DNA from: Prauserella alba
Lineage (GTDB): Bacteria; Actinomycetota; Actinomycetes; Mycobacteriales; Pseudonocardiaceae
DNA: 53,762 nt
Reading direction: 5' to 3'
Assembly (NCBI RefSeq): GCF_024171735.1
Contig: NZ_JAMTCH010000011.1
Coordinates: 1-53,762 of the forward strand
Shown here in pieces: positions 16,291-24,810 of this stretch (positions are counted from its first letter, which is position 1; each line of letters starts with the position of its first letter). Both the position numbers and the translations under genes were made by a program. Under the pieces are notes generated by a model. The model saw only the letters and a program-made list of their open reading frames with translations. It searched no databases and was not told the DNA's origin.

Positions 16291-16905
16291 TCAACCGGGC
16301 GGGGCGGCACCGGAAGTTCCACCGTCGCCGCCCTGGGACGGGCCACCCCGCGACCGGCCGTTCCCGATCGTGGTCGCCACGGCCGTGTTTTCCTCGACCG
16401 TCGCGGTGACCGTGACGGTCGAGCCCTCGGCGAGCTCCCCGGCGTCCTCGGATCCGCCGGTGACCGCCGTGTCGGCGTCGATGGTGTACGTCTCGGTGTG
16501 GTCGTCCGCGCTGCGCACCGTGACCGAATCGGCTCCGGCCGACGTCACCGACCCCGTCTGTGTCAGCCGTGTCTCGTAGCCACCGTCGACCTCGACAACG
16601 GACTCGCTGTGCAGGGCGTCGGTCACCCCGCCCTGCATCTCTGCCGGGCTGTCCTGCATACCTCCGAAGCCGCCCCTCATTCCTCCGGGACCGCCGTTCA
16701 TGCCGCCGGGCATTCCCCGCATGCCGCCGGAAGCGTCCTCACCTCCGGAATCTGCGCTCGTGCCCGCCCACACGGCCAAGCCACTCGCCCCGGCGATCCC
16801 GGCTCCGGCCGCCACCGCGGCGGCGGTCATCCGCGCCGTCCAGCGCCGTGGGCCGGACACGGGCGGCGCACCCCAGGTCTGTGGCGTCTCGTCTCGTTCG
16901 CTCAT
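16291..16905 (-). CDS. Membrane-anchored DUF5666-like protein with Gly/Met-rich linker
   Basis: A 204-residue protein. A short cytoplasmic N-terminus (MSERDETPQTWGAPP) is followed by one transmembrane segment (about 27-47). A Gly/Met-rich linker comes next (GGMRGMPGGMNGGPGGMRGG), then a DUF5666-type domain with repeats TGSVTSAGADSVTVRSADD and EGSTVTVTATVEENTAVAT. The ATG at 16905 follows a GTGAG purine run. It is divergent from the two-component system that starts at 17028, so it may be a target or accessory of that system. Function unknown. Confidence 0.75.
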   Translation of the reverse strand: MSERDETPQTWGAPPVSGPRRWTARMTAAAVAAGAGIAGASGLAVWAGTSADSGGEDASGGMRGMPGGMNGGPGGMRGGFGGMQDSPAEMQGGVTDALHSESVVEVDGGYETRLTQTGSVTSAGADSVTVRSADDHTETYTIDADTAVTGGSEDAGELAEGSTVTVTATVEENTAVATTIGNGRSRGGPSQGGDGGTSGAAPPG

Positions 16906-17027
16906 GTCGCTCACCGTGCCCCGGCGAACTGTGCGCGAGCTGTGCCTGCGCCATGAGCCTCCTGTCACACAGCTCGCGCACAGGTTCTCCACAGGCAGAT
17001 CCCAATCACATCCGCGACGATGAGCCC

Positions 17028-17750
17028 ATGACCAGCGAACACACCGGCGCGCGAGGCGCAAACCCCGCGGTCCGCGCCCTCGTGGTGGACGATGAACCGG
17101 CGATCGCCGAGCTCGTGTCGATGGCGCTGCGCTACGAGAAATGGGAGGTACGTACCGCGGCGGACGGCATGAGCGCGGTCGCCGCGGCACGCGGGTTCCG
17201 GCCCGACATCGTGGTGCTCGACATCATGCTGCCCGATTTCGACGGGCTCGAGGTTCTTCGCCGCATGCGCGCCGACCACCCCGGTCTGCCGGTCCTCTTC
17301 CTCACGGCCAAGGACGCGGTCGAGGACCGCATCGCCGGGCTCACCGCCGGCGGGGACGACTACGTCACGAAGCCGTTCTCCATCGAGGAGGTCCTGCTTC
17401 GGCTTCGGGCGATGTTGCGCCGCACGGGAGCGCTGACCACGGCGTCCGGGTCGCAACTCGTCGTCGGCGATCTCGTGCTCGACGAGGACACCCGCGAGGT
17501 GACCCGCAGTGGCGACGCCATCCACCTCACCGCCACCCAGTTCGAACTCCTGCGATACCTCATGCGCAATCCCCGCCGCGTGCTGTCGAAGGCGCAGATC
17601 CTCGACCGCGTGTGGAACTACGACTTCGGGGGCCAAGCCAACATCGTCGAGCTGTACATCTCGTACCTGCGCAAGAAGATCGACGTGGGCAGGACACCGA
17701 TGATCCACACGATGCGCGGGGCCGGGTATGTCCTCAAGCCCGCCGGCTGA
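17028..17750 (+). CDS. OmpR-family response regulator
   Basis: A 240-residue regulator. The receiver domain has the acidic pair VVDDEP, phospho-acceptor Asp65 (VVLDIMLPDFDG) and Lys in DDYVTKPFS. The C-terminal winged-helix DNA-binding domain reads LTATQFELLRYLMRNPRR to HTMRGAGYVLKP. The ATG at 17028 is used. It overlaps the histidine kinase gene by 23 bp. It resembles TcrX/PrrA-type actinobacterial regulators, but I do not assign a symbol. Confidence 0.93.
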   Translation: MTSEHTGARGANPAVRALVVDDEPAIAELVSMALRYEKWEVRTAADGMSAVAAARGFRPDIVVLDIMLPDFDGLEVLRRMRADHPGLPVLFLTAKDAVEDRIAGLTAGGDDYVTKPFSIEEVLLRLRAMLRRTGALTTASGSQLVVGDLVLDEDTREVTRSGDAIHLTATQFELLRYLMRNPRRVLSKAQILDRVWNYDFGGQANIVELYISYLRKKIDVGRTPMIHTMRGAGYVLKPAG

Positions 17751-19260
17751 CCGGGCACGGCCGCGGTGGCTACGACGGCCACGCCGCGGCACGTCCCGCC
17801 GCTCCCTGCGCGGGAGGCCACCCCGGTCATTGCGCGCGAGGCTGATCGGTGAACTGCTCGCACTGCTGGCCGTGATCTGCCTGATCATCGGTGTGGTGAC
17901 CGAGATCGCACTGAGCGCGTTCCTGGTGCACGAGCTCGACGAGCAGCTCGGTTCCGCGGGCGACCGTGCGGTCCAGGTCTTCGACCGCCCCGGCCGCGGC
18001 CCCGACACGCCGCGGCCTGCGGGGCCGCCGCCCGATCCGCTCAACGCGCGCGGCGTGTCGCCGGGCACGATCGCCGGCCTGGTCGTCGACGGTTCGCTGG
18101 TCCACGCCAGCATGCTCGGCGATGACGGTGACCCGCGGCCGCTCGGCAGCCCGGCAGAGGCTGACCTGCTGGACGTCCCCGTCGACGGGGAGCCGAGGAC
18201 GGTCTCGCTCGGCGATCTCGGCGACTATCGCGTTTCCGCGCTGCGCAACGAACTCGGCGACGTCGTGATCACCGGACTGCCACTCGACGACATTCACGAG
18301 ACACTGCTCGGCGTTGGGCTCATCCTCGGTGGAGTGTCACTGATCGGCCTGGCCGTGACCGGCGTGTCCGGAGCCTTCGTCGTCCGCCGCACACTCCGTC
18401 CGCTCGAACGGATGGCCGACACCGCAGGCGAAGTCACCCAGCTGCCGCTGCACACCGGGGAGGTGGACCTTCCGGTCCGCGTACCCGATGTGGACAGTGA
18501 CGGCAGAACCGAGGTCGGCAGGGTCGGGGCGGCACTGAACCGCATGCTCGGGCATGTCGGCGATGCGCTCGACGCGCGACAGCAGAGCGAGATGCGAGTG
18601 CGCCGCTTCGTCGCCGACGCGAGCCACGAGCTGCGCACACCGCTCGCCTCGATCAGTGGATACACCCAGCTCATCCGGCGGTCCGACGAGAGCCTGTCCG
18701 CCGAGACGACGCATGCGCTGCGGCGCATCGAATCCGAGGCGGGACGGATGACGACGCTGGTCGAGGACATGCTGCTGCTGGCACGTCTCGACGCTGGCAG
18801 GCCGCTCGCCACCGACGAGGTCGACCTGTCGGCGCTCGTCGTCGACGCGGTCGGGGACGCCACGGTCGCGATGCCCGGCCGCCGGTGGCGGCTGGACGTG
18901 CCACCGGAACCGGTGACGATCCGCGGCGACGAGGCACGGCTGCACCAGGTGATCGCCAATCTGCTGTCCAATGCGGGCAAACACACGCCCGAAGGCACAA
19001 CGGTCACGGCGGCGCTGTCGGCCTCGGACGAAGGGGTGACGCTGTCGGTCGCAGACGACGGCCCCGGGATCCCTGGCGACCTCGCCGGTATCGTGTTCGA
19101 GCGCTTCGCCCGCGGCGAGGCCTCCCGGTCACGGGCGACCGGGAGCACCGGGCTCGGACTGGCTGTCGTCAGTGCCGTCGTGGGCGCCCATCGCGGCACG
19201 GTCGACCTCGACAGCGAACCGGGCCGCACCGTGTTCACCGTGCGGCTGCCCGCGAACTGA
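17728..19260 (+). CDS. Sensor histidine kinase
   Basis: A 510-residue kinase. It has a basic cytoplasmic N-terminus, transmembrane helix about 41-64, an extracellular sensor domain to about 193, and a second helix about 194-220. A HAMP segment (RTLRPLERMADTAGEV) precedes the phospho-acceptor His300 in DASHELRTPLASIS. The ATP-binding domain has N-box NLLSNAGKHTPEG, DDGPGIP and GSTGLGLAVV. It phosphorylates the response regulator whose gene it overlaps. The extracellular stimulus is unknown. Confidence 0.93.
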   Translation: MSSSPPADRARPRWLRRPRRGTSRRSLRGRPPRSLRARLIGELLALLAVICLIIGVVTEIALSAFLVHELDEQLGSAGDRAVQVFDRPGRGPDTPRPAGPPPDPLNARGVSPGTIAGLVVDGSLVHASMLGDDGDPRPLGSPAEADLLDVPVDGEPRTVSLGDLGDYRVSALRNELGDVVITGLPLDDIHETLLGVGLILGGVSLIGLAVTGVSGAFVVRRTLRPLERMADTAGEVTQLPLHTGEVDLPVRVPDVDSDGRTEVGRVGAALNRMLGHVGDALDARQQSEMRVRRFVADASHELRTPLASISGYTQLIRRSDESLSAETTHALRRIESEAGRMTTLVEDMLLLARLDAGRPLATDEVDLSALVVDAVGDATVAMPGRRWRLDVPPEPVTIRGDEARLHQVIANLLSNAGKHTPEGTTVTAALSASDEGVTLSVADDGPGIPGDLAGIVFERFARGEASRSRATGSTGLGLAVVSAVVGAHRGTVDLDSEPGRTVFTVRLPAN

Positions 19261-19325
19261 CACGCACAGCCGGCGCACAGCCGCGACACACGCGAGGCCC
19301 AGCGCAGCGGCCGAACGTGGGGTGC

Positions 19326-20579
19326 ATGACGGCCATCCAGACAGAACCAGACCGACGACGCGAACGCGTCGGCACCGACGGTCCTGCGCCGGTGCTGGAC
19401 GTGGTGGTGCCGGTGTACAACGAGGAAACCGACCTCGAACCGTGTGTTCGCCGCCTGCACGAGCATCTCGGCAGCGATTTCCCCTACACGTTCCGGATCA
19501 CCATCGCCGACAACGCCAGCGTCGACGACACGCCACGGGTCGCCGAACAGCTCGCGGGCCGGCTCGCCGAAGTCCGCGTCGTCCGCCTCGAACAGAAGGG
19601 ACGCGGCAGGGCGCTGCGGCACGTCTGGTCCATTTCGGACTCTCCGGTGCTGGCATACCTCGACGTCGACCTCTCGACCGACCTCGCCGCACTCGCACCA
19701 CTCGTGGCGCCGCTGATCTCCGGACACTCGGATGTGGCGATCGGCAGCAGGCTCGCCCGCGGGTCGAACGTGGTTCGCGGGCCGAAGCGGGAGTTCATCT
19801 CGCGCTGTTACAACCTGCTGCTGCGCGGCACCCTGGCCGCCCGATTCTCCGACGCCCAGTGCGGTTTCAAAGCGATTCGGTCCGACATGGCGAACGAACT
19901 GCTGCCCCACGTCACGGACCCGGCGTGGTTCTTCGACACCGAACTGCTCGTGCTCGCCCAGCGTGCGGACCTGCGGATCCACGAGGTGCCGGTCGACTGG
20001 GTCGACGATCCCGATTCCCGGGTGGACATCGTCTCTACCGCGGTCGCCGACCTGAAGGGCATCGTGCGTCTCCTGCGAGGCACCGTCACCGGCTCCGTAC
20101 CGGTCGCACGGCTACGCGCCCAGCTCGGCCGAGCCCCGCGCCCCGTGTCGGCCGACGGCGTCCCGGAGACCCTGGCCCGGCAGCTCGTGCGCTTCGCAGC
20201 GGTCGGCGTCGCCAGCACGCTGGCCTACCTGGTGCTGTACCTGCTGTTCCGCCTCGGCGTCGGCGCTCAAGCCGCCAACCTGTCGGCGCTGCTGCTCACC
20301 GCGATCGGTAACACGGCGGCCAACCGCAGGCTGACGTTCCGGGTGCGCGGCGCCCACCGCGCACCGACCCACCACATCCAGGGACTCGTCGTCTTCGGGC
20401 TCGGCCTCGGCCTGACGAGCGGATCGCTCGCCATGCTCGAACTCGTGACCCAGCCGAGCCGCACCCTCGAACTCGCCACACTCGTCGGCGCCAACCTGCT
20501 CGCCACGATCATGCGATTCCTGCTCTTCCGGGGCTGGGTCTTCCGCCCCACCACCGATTCCGAGGAGGCAGGCCGATGA
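19326..20579 (+). CDS. GT2-family glycosyltransferase fused to a GtrA-type membrane domain
   Basis: A 417-residue protein with two parts. Residues about 24-260 form a dolichol-phosphate-mannose-synthase-like GT2 domain (DVVVPVYNEE, ADNASVDDT, YLDVDLSTD with the metal-binding DxD, and FSDAQCGFKAIR). Residues about 285-410 hold four hydrophobic segments of a GtrA domain (LVRFAAVGVASTLAYLVLYL). It probably makes or flips polyprenyl-phosphate sugars for the glycosyltransferase encoded next. The ATG at 19326 is 65 bp after the kinase gene; its 3' end overlaps the next gene by four bases. Confidence 0.9.
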   Translation: MTAIQTEPDRRRERVGTDGPAPVLDVVVPVYNEETDLEPCVRRLHEHLGSDFPYTFRITIADNASVDDTPRVAEQLAGRLAEVRVVRLEQKGRGRALRHVWSISDSPVLAYLDVDLSTDLAALAPLVAPLISGHSDVAIGSRLARGSNVVRGPKREFISRCYNLLLRGTLAARFSDAQCGFKAIRSDMANELLPHVTDPAWFFDTELLVLAQRADLRIHEVPVDWVDDPDSRVDIVSTAVADLKGIVRLLRGTVTGSVPVARLRAQLGRAPRPVSADGVPETLARQLVRFAAVGVASTLAYLVLYLLFRLGVGAQAANLSALLLTAIGNTAANRRLTFRVRGAHRAPTHHIQGLVVFGLGLGLTSGSLAMLELVTQPSRTLELATLVGANLLATIMRFLLFRGWVFRPTTDSEEAGR

Positions 20580-22624
20580 ACGCCGCGACACGCGTGGTCG
20601 AGCGCATGCGACCGACGACCGCACCGGCCACGCAGGCCGCCGCGGCGACGAGCGGCCGTGGCAGGCCGCGATGGGAGTGGACCGCGCTGGCAGTGGTGCT
20701 CATCGGCACGGCCGTGCTGTACCTGTGGGGCCTCGGCTCCACGGGATACGGAAACTCGTTCTACGCCGCGGCCGTGCAAGCCGGCACGCAGAGCTGGAAG
20801 GCGCTGCTGTTCGGTTCGCTGGACGCGGGCAACGTCATCACGGTCGACAAGCCGCCCGCGTCGCTGTGGCTGATGGGCTTGTCCGGGAGGATCTTCGGGT
20901 TCAGCACGTGGAGCATGCTCGCGCCGCAGGCGCTGCTCGGTGTCGGGTCGGTGGCTCTGCTGTACGCGGCCGTTCGCCGCTGCTCCGGCCCGATCGCGGG
21001 CCTGGTCGCGGGCGGCCCGCTCGCGCTGACTCCGGTCGCCGTGCTGATGTTCCGCTTCAACAACCCCGACGCGCTGCTGGTGTTCCTGCTCGTGCTCGCG
21101 GCGTACTTCATGGTGCGTGCCGTCGAGAAAGGACAGTGGCGCTGGATCCTGCTCGCCGGTTCTGCGATCGGGTTCGGCTTCCTGACGAAGATGCTGCAGG
21201 CGTTCCTCGTCCTGCCGGCGTTCGCGCTGATGTACCTGGTCGCCGCTCCGGTGTCACTGCCGAAACGATTGCTGCAACTCCTCGGAGCAGGGGCGTCCGT
21301 GATCATCTCGGCTGGCTGGTTCGTCGCACTCGTCGACCTGTGGCCGTCGGCGAGCAGGCCGTACATCGGCGGCTCCGAGAACAACACGGAGCTCGAACTG
21401 GCCCTCGGCTACAACGGACTCGGCCGGATCCTGGGTCAAGGTGCCGGCCCGGGCGGCGGTGGCCCCGGCGGTGGCGGCATGGGGTCAGCGTTCGGCGGCG
21501 AGACCGGCATCCTTCGTATGTTCAATACGTCTTTCGGTACCGAAGTGTCGTGGCTGCTGCCTGCAGCGCTGGTCGGTCTCGTCGCGGGTCTGTGGTTCAC
21601 CCGGCGTGCGCCGCGAACGGATCGCACCCGCGCCTCGCTGATCCTCTGGGGCGGTTGGACGGTCGGCACCATGCTGGTGTTCAGCTTCATGTCCGGCACG
21701 ATCCACCCCTACTACGTGGTCGCACTCGCACCCGGGATCGCCGGGTTGATCGGCATCTCCGTACGCGAACTGTGGCGCGGACGGGAGCACCTGCCCGCGC
21801 GGATCACGCTGTCGGCGATGGTCGCGGTGACCGGGGCGTGGTCGTTCGTGCTGCTCGAACGGACCCCGGACTGGCTACCGGCCTTGCGGTGGCTCGTGCT
21901 GGTACTGGGCGTCCTCGCTGCGACCGCGATCGCCGTCGGCGCGCACCGGTTCCGCAGAGCCGCGGTGGTGGTCGCCGTGGTGACCGCGCTGGCGGGGCTG
22001 TCGGCGACGGCTGCATACGCGCAGAAGACGGCATCGGTCCCGCACACCGGTTCGCTGCCGATGTCCGGACCTTCGGGTGACGGCACCGACATGATGGGCA
22101 GACAAGGTGGTCAGGGTGGCCCGGGCACGGGGACGGCGAACGCCGAGCTGGTGGCCGCGCTGCAGGACACCGACACCGACTGGGCCGCGGCTGCCGTGGG
22201 CGCGCAGGGGCAGGGAGGTCTGCAGCTCGCCTCCGGACGTCCGGTGATCGCCATCGGCGGGTTCAACGGCGGCGATCCGGCCCCGACGCTCGAGCAGTTC
22301 AAGCAGTGGGTGGCGGAAGGGCGGATCGCCTACTTCGTGAGCGGAGGCGGTATGGGGATGGGTGGTGGCCCCGGCGGCGGTATACCGACCGGCGTTGGCC
22401 AGAACACCGCTCCCGACGAAGGGACCGGAGGCACGAATGACGGGCAAGCCGACGGGCAGGCCGGCGACCGCGGGTTCGGTGGCGATGGCCCCGGTGGCGG
22501 CGGCCTGGGTGGTGGTTTCGGTGGCGGACCCGGTGGCGGCTCCGGCAACGAGATCAGCTCATGGGTGGAGGACCATTTCGAGGAGACAACCATCGGCGGA
22601 GTCACGGTCTACGAACTGCGGTGA
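20576..22624 (+). CDS. Polytopic GT39/ArnT-type glycosyltransferase with Gly-rich loops
   Basis: A 682-residue membrane enzyme of the PMT/ArnT type. It has an early extracellular loop containing ITVDKPPASLWLM and about ten transmembrane helices. It should transfer sugar from a polyprenyl-phosphate donor, supplied by the preceding gene product, onto an extracytoplasmic acceptor. Two very Gly-rich segments interrupt it: about 286-300 in a loop, and about 580-675 near the C-terminus around GGGMGMGGGPGGG and GGGLGGGFGGGPGGG. The ATGA overlap with the GT2 gene indicates translational coupling. The acceptor is unknown. Confidence 0.88.
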   Translation: MNAATRVVERMRPTTAPATQAAAATSGRGRPRWEWTALAVVLIGTAVLYLWGLGSTGYGNSFYAAAVQAGTQSWKALLFGSLDAGNVITVDKPPASLWLMGLSGRIFGFSTWSMLAPQALLGVGSVALLYAAVRRCSGPIAGLVAGGPLALTPVAVLMFRFNNPDALLVFLLVLAAYFMVRAVEKGQWRWILLAGSAIGFGFLTKMLQAFLVLPAFALMYLVAAPVSLPKRLLQLLGAGASVIISAGWFVALVDLWPSASRPYIGGSENNTELELALGYNGLGRILGQGAGPGGGGPGGGGMGSAFGGETGILRMFNTSFGTEVSWLLPAALVGLVAGLWFTRRAPRTDRTRASLILWGGWTVGTMLVFSFMSGTIHPYYVVALAPGIAGLIGISVRELWRGREHLPARITLSAMVAVTGAWSFVLLERTPDWLPALRWLVLVLGVLAATAIAVGAHRFRRAAVVVAVVTALAGLSATAAYAQKTASVPHTGSLPMSGPSGDGTDMMGRQGGQGGPGTGTANAELVAALQDTDTDWAAAAVGAQGQGGLQLASGRPVIAIGGFNGGDPAPTLEQFKQWVAEGRIAYFVSGGGMGMGGGPGGGIPTGVGQNTAPDEGTGGTNDGQADGQAGDRGFGGDGPGGGGLGGGFGGGPGGGSGNEISSWVEDHFEETTIGGVTVYELR

Positions 22625-22640
22625 CACTCCACGACTGCCG

Positions 22641-22676
22641 GCCTGGGCGGTGTCGAAAATCCGGCACCGCCCAGGC
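22641..22676 (+). terminator. Stem-loop terminator after the glycosyltransferase operon
   Basis: GCCTGGGCGGTG pairs perfectly with CACCGCCCAGGC across a 12-nt loop, 17 bp after the stop codon. There is no T-tract. Confidence 0.7.
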
Positions 22677-22710
22677 ATGCCCGAGCGAGGCGAGGCTCTG
22701 ACCGGAGCGC

Positions 22711-22795
22711 CAACTCGCAACACGACACCCGGAATCCGCAACACGCGCCCCGGAGACCGCAACACGGGCCCCGGAATGCGCAACACGGGGTCGGG
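22711..22795 (-). repeat. 21-bp intergenic repeat array (type A), four units
   Basis: Four units reading GCAACACG on the plus strand (for example CCGGAATCCGCAACACGCG). It lies 87 bp after the glycosyltransferase stop codon, in the usual sense orientation for that gene, with a terminator-like hairpin between. Confidence 0.95.
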
Positions 22796-22812
22796 GGGGA
22801 CGCGGGCGCGGT

Positions 22813-22856
22813 ACGGGTACGGCCCCCGAAGTGTGCACCTCGGGGGCCGTACCCGT
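22813..22856. terminator. 17-bp-arm inverted repeat between convergent genes
   Basis: ACGGGTACGGCCCCCGA at 22813-22829 is perfectly complementary to the arm ending ACCCGT at 22856, with a 10-nt loop. It sits 21 bp from the end of the sseC gene and probably terminates the sulfur operon. It may work in both directions. Confidence 0.75.
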
Positions 22857-22877
22857 TCGCTGTGAGTCCGAGCGGCG

Positions 22878-23183
22878 TCAGGCGACCGCGATCGTCACCT
22901 GGTGCAGGCCGGGGCCCGCCGCGTCGACCGTGGCCTCACCGTTGCCGCTGCGGTGGAGGGCACGCACCTTCCACTCGCCCGGCGCGGCGTAGAACCGGAA
23001 GTCGCCCTCGGGGGAGGCCTGGACCTCGCCCGCGAACTCGCCGTCGGCGTTGAGCAGCCGCACGTAGGCGCCGCCGAGCGCGCCCTCGCCGCCGGTCACC
23101 TTGCCCGCGACGACGACCTGGTCGCCGGTGTCCTCACCGGTGACGACCGCCGACTGCTCGGGAGCTCCGCATCCGTCCGTCAT
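22878..23183 (-). CDS. sseC: DUF1416 family protein, SseC-like
   Basis: A 101-residue protein of the DUF1416 family, annotated SseC in mycobacteria, where it always accompanies a CysA-type thiosulfate sulfurtransferase. Visible blocks are CGAPEQ at the N-terminus, VVVAGKVTGGEGALGGAYVR and GEFAGEVQASPEGDFRFYAA, suggesting a carboxypeptidase-regulatory-like beta sandwich. It starts one base after the rhodanese stop codon. Exact role in sulfur transfer is not established. Confidence 0.9.
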   Translation of the reverse strand: MTDGCGAPEQSAVVTGEDTGDQVVVAGKVTGGEGALGGAYVRLLNADGEFAGEVQASPEGDFRFYAAPGEWKVRALHRSGNGEATVDAAGPGLHQVTIAVA

Positions 23184-23184
23184 G

Positions 23185-24030
23185 TCAGTTGCCTCCGTTC
23201 GAACCGGTCTCGACCGGCACGCCGACCAGCGAGCCGTACTCGGTCCACGAACCGTCGTAGTTCTTGACGTCCTTCAGGCCCATCAGCTCGTGCAGCGCGA
23301 ACCACGTGTGGCTGGAGCGCTCGCCGATGCGGCAGTAGGCGATCGTCGCCTTGGACGTGTCGAGGCCGGCCTCTTCGTAGAGCTCCTTGAGCTCGTCGGC
23401 GGTCTTGAAGGTGCCGTCCTCGTTGGCGGTCTGGGCCCACGGCACGTTCAGCGCCGACGGGATGTGACCCGCACGCTGCGCCGATTCCTGCGGCAGGTGC
23501 GCAGGGGCGAGCAGCTTGCCGGAGAACTCGTCGGGCGAACGCACGTCGACGAGGTTCTTGGTGTTGATGGCGTCGACGACCTCGTCGCGGAAGGCACGCA
23601 GCGACAGGTCCTGGTCGGCGGCCTTGTAGTCCGTGGCCGGGCGGTCCGGAACCTCCTTGACCAGGTCACGGCCGTCGAGCTCCCACTTCTTGCGGCCGCC
23701 GTCGAGCAGCTTGACCTTGTCGTGGCCGTAGAGCTTGAAGTACCAGTACGCGTACGCCGCGAACCAGTTGTTGTTGCCGCCGTACAGGACCACGAGGTCG
23801 TCGTTCGAGATGCCCTTGGCCGACAGCAGCTTCTCGAAGCCCGCCTTGTCGACGAAGTCACGGCGGACCTGGTCCTGCAGTTCGGTCTTCCAGTCGATCC
23901 GGACGGCGCCCGGGATGTGACCGCCTTCGTACGCGGTCGTGTCTTCATCGACCTCGGCGAACACGACACCCGGGGTGTTCAGGTTCTCCTCGGCCCACTG
24001 CGTAGTGACCAGGACGTCTTCACGGCTCAT
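23185..24030 (-). CDS. cysA: Thiosulfate sulfurtransferase (rhodanese)
   Basis: A 281-residue tandem rhodanese that moves sulfane sulfur from thiosulfate to an acceptor thiol. The inactive first domain includes GGHIPGAVRIDW. The second holds the active loop YCRIGERSSHTW with catalytic Cys233 and the DVRSPDEFSG motif. It is equivalent to mycobacterial CysA2/CysA3. The ATG at 24030 lacks a strong ribosome site. Direct repeats of CGACATCAGCAA lie in its 121-bp leader. It is followed immediately by sseC. Confidence 0.93.
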   Translation of the reverse strand: MSREDVLVTTQWAEENLNTPGVVFAEVDEDTTAYEGGHIPGAVRIDWKTELQDQVRRDFVDKAGFEKLLSAKGISNDDLVVLYGGNNNWFAAYAYWYFKLYGHDKVKLLDGGRKKWELDGRDLVKEVPDRPATDYKAADQDLSLRAFRDEVVDAINTKNLVDVRSPDEFSGKLLAPAHLPQESAQRAGHIPSALNVPWAQTANEDGTFKTADELKELYEEAGLDTSKATIAYCRIGERSSHTWFALHELMGLKDVKNYDGSWTEYGSLVGVPVETGSNGGN

Positions 24031-24151
24031 GGAGCGGAACTCACTTTCTGTTACTCGTGTTCGGATGCGGCTGTCGGTGTTGCTGATGTCGTTGCTGATG
24101 TCGGTGGTAACGCCCGCGATGTGGCGGACCGGGTGGCGCGGCCGGCACCTC

Positions 24152-24589
24152 TCACGAGGCGCTCCCCGCTCGCGGCGAGAGGCGCTGCAGCAGCAGGTAC
24201 ATCTCGCAACCGAGGCAGAAGCCGAACGCCGCGTTGAGGAATGCCGCGAACAGGGCCAGCGCCGTGGCGACGATGCCGAGCGCGGTCACGCCGAAGGCAT
24301 ACCCGATGGTTCCCACCAGCGCGAACGCAAACCCCACCACCTGGGCGAACCGCAGCGGCGCCGCGTCCTCACGCTCGTCGGTCGGCTGCAGCCGCGGCGC
24401 GACCAGCAGCCGGTACAGCACCGAGTACGGCGCGGGTTTCAGCCCGACGAACGCGCCGATCGCGAACACCACCGTCTGCGCAGCCAGCAGCGGCCACCAG
24501 CCGGTCGCGAGCACGACCACCAGCACGACCGTGGTGACGATCGCGGCGAACCGGGGACCACGCGGATCGACCGCTGGCTGGGCGGACAT
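24152..24589 (-). CDS. DUF4395 family membrane protein
   Basis: A 145-residue protein with about four hydrophobic segments. It begins after VDPRGPRFAAIVTTVVLVV and ends with the paired-cysteine segment FLNAAFGFCLGCEMYLLLQR, typical of DUF4395. The ATG at 24589 has AGGAGGTGTC directly upstream. It is commonly found with rhodanese and thioredoxin genes and may help membrane redox or sulfur transfer. The Cys-x-x-Cys-like pair FCLGC supports that idea. It follows the leader peptide by 35 bp. Confidence 0.85.
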   Translation of the reverse strand: MSAQPAVDPRGPRFAAIVTTVVLVVVLATGWWPLLAAQTVVFAIGAFVGLKPAPYSVLYRLLVAPRLQPTDEREDAAPLRFAQVVGFAFALVGTIGYAFGVTALGIVATALALFAAFLNAAFGFCLGCEMYLLLQRLSPRAGSAS

Positions 24590-24624
24590 GACACCTCCTG
24601 GACTGGCTGTCTCCTGCGGCGGAG

Positions 24625-24768
24625 TCAGCGACTCGAGCTGCGCGCGCACTGCCGACTCGGTGCGTGAGCCGACGTACACAGGCTGCTACGCACGCGGCAG
24701 AAGTCAACCGCGCGCCGCTGGGTGAGTGCGACACCCAGCGCGAGGAGGTGACAATCGGGCCTGTCCAC
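24625..24768 (-). CDS. Leaderless Cys-containing leader peptide (putative attenuator) upstream of the DUF4395-rhodanese-sseC operon
   Basis: A 47-codon ORF starting GTG at 24768. It contains ALTQRRAVDFCRVRSSLC, matching the conserved LT-RR-VD-CRV-S-LC pattern of actinobacterial leader peptides found before sulfur-metabolism genes. A -10 box TAGGCT at 24776-24781 places the transcription start at the GTG, so translation would be leaderless. TTCCCG, 17 bp further upstream, is a plausible -35. The stop codon lies 35 bp before the DUF4395 ATG. Related mycobacterial peptides act as cysteine-responsive attenuators. Here the cysteines are spread (four in total) rather than clustered at the end, so the mechanism is inferred. 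Confidence 0.7.
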   Translation of the reverse strand: MDRPDCHLLALGVALTQRRAVDFCRVRSSLCTSAHAPSRQCARSSSR

Positions 24769-24810
24769 GGCGGCAAGCCTACTCAGGGTTCCCAGGAGCG
24801 GGAACCGTGT

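Noticed and set aside
24031-24151. Poly-cysteine attenuator directly upstream of the rhodanese gene
   Set aside because: No frame in this 121-bp leader encodes clustered cysteines. The only leader-peptide candidate is the one before the DUF4395 gene.
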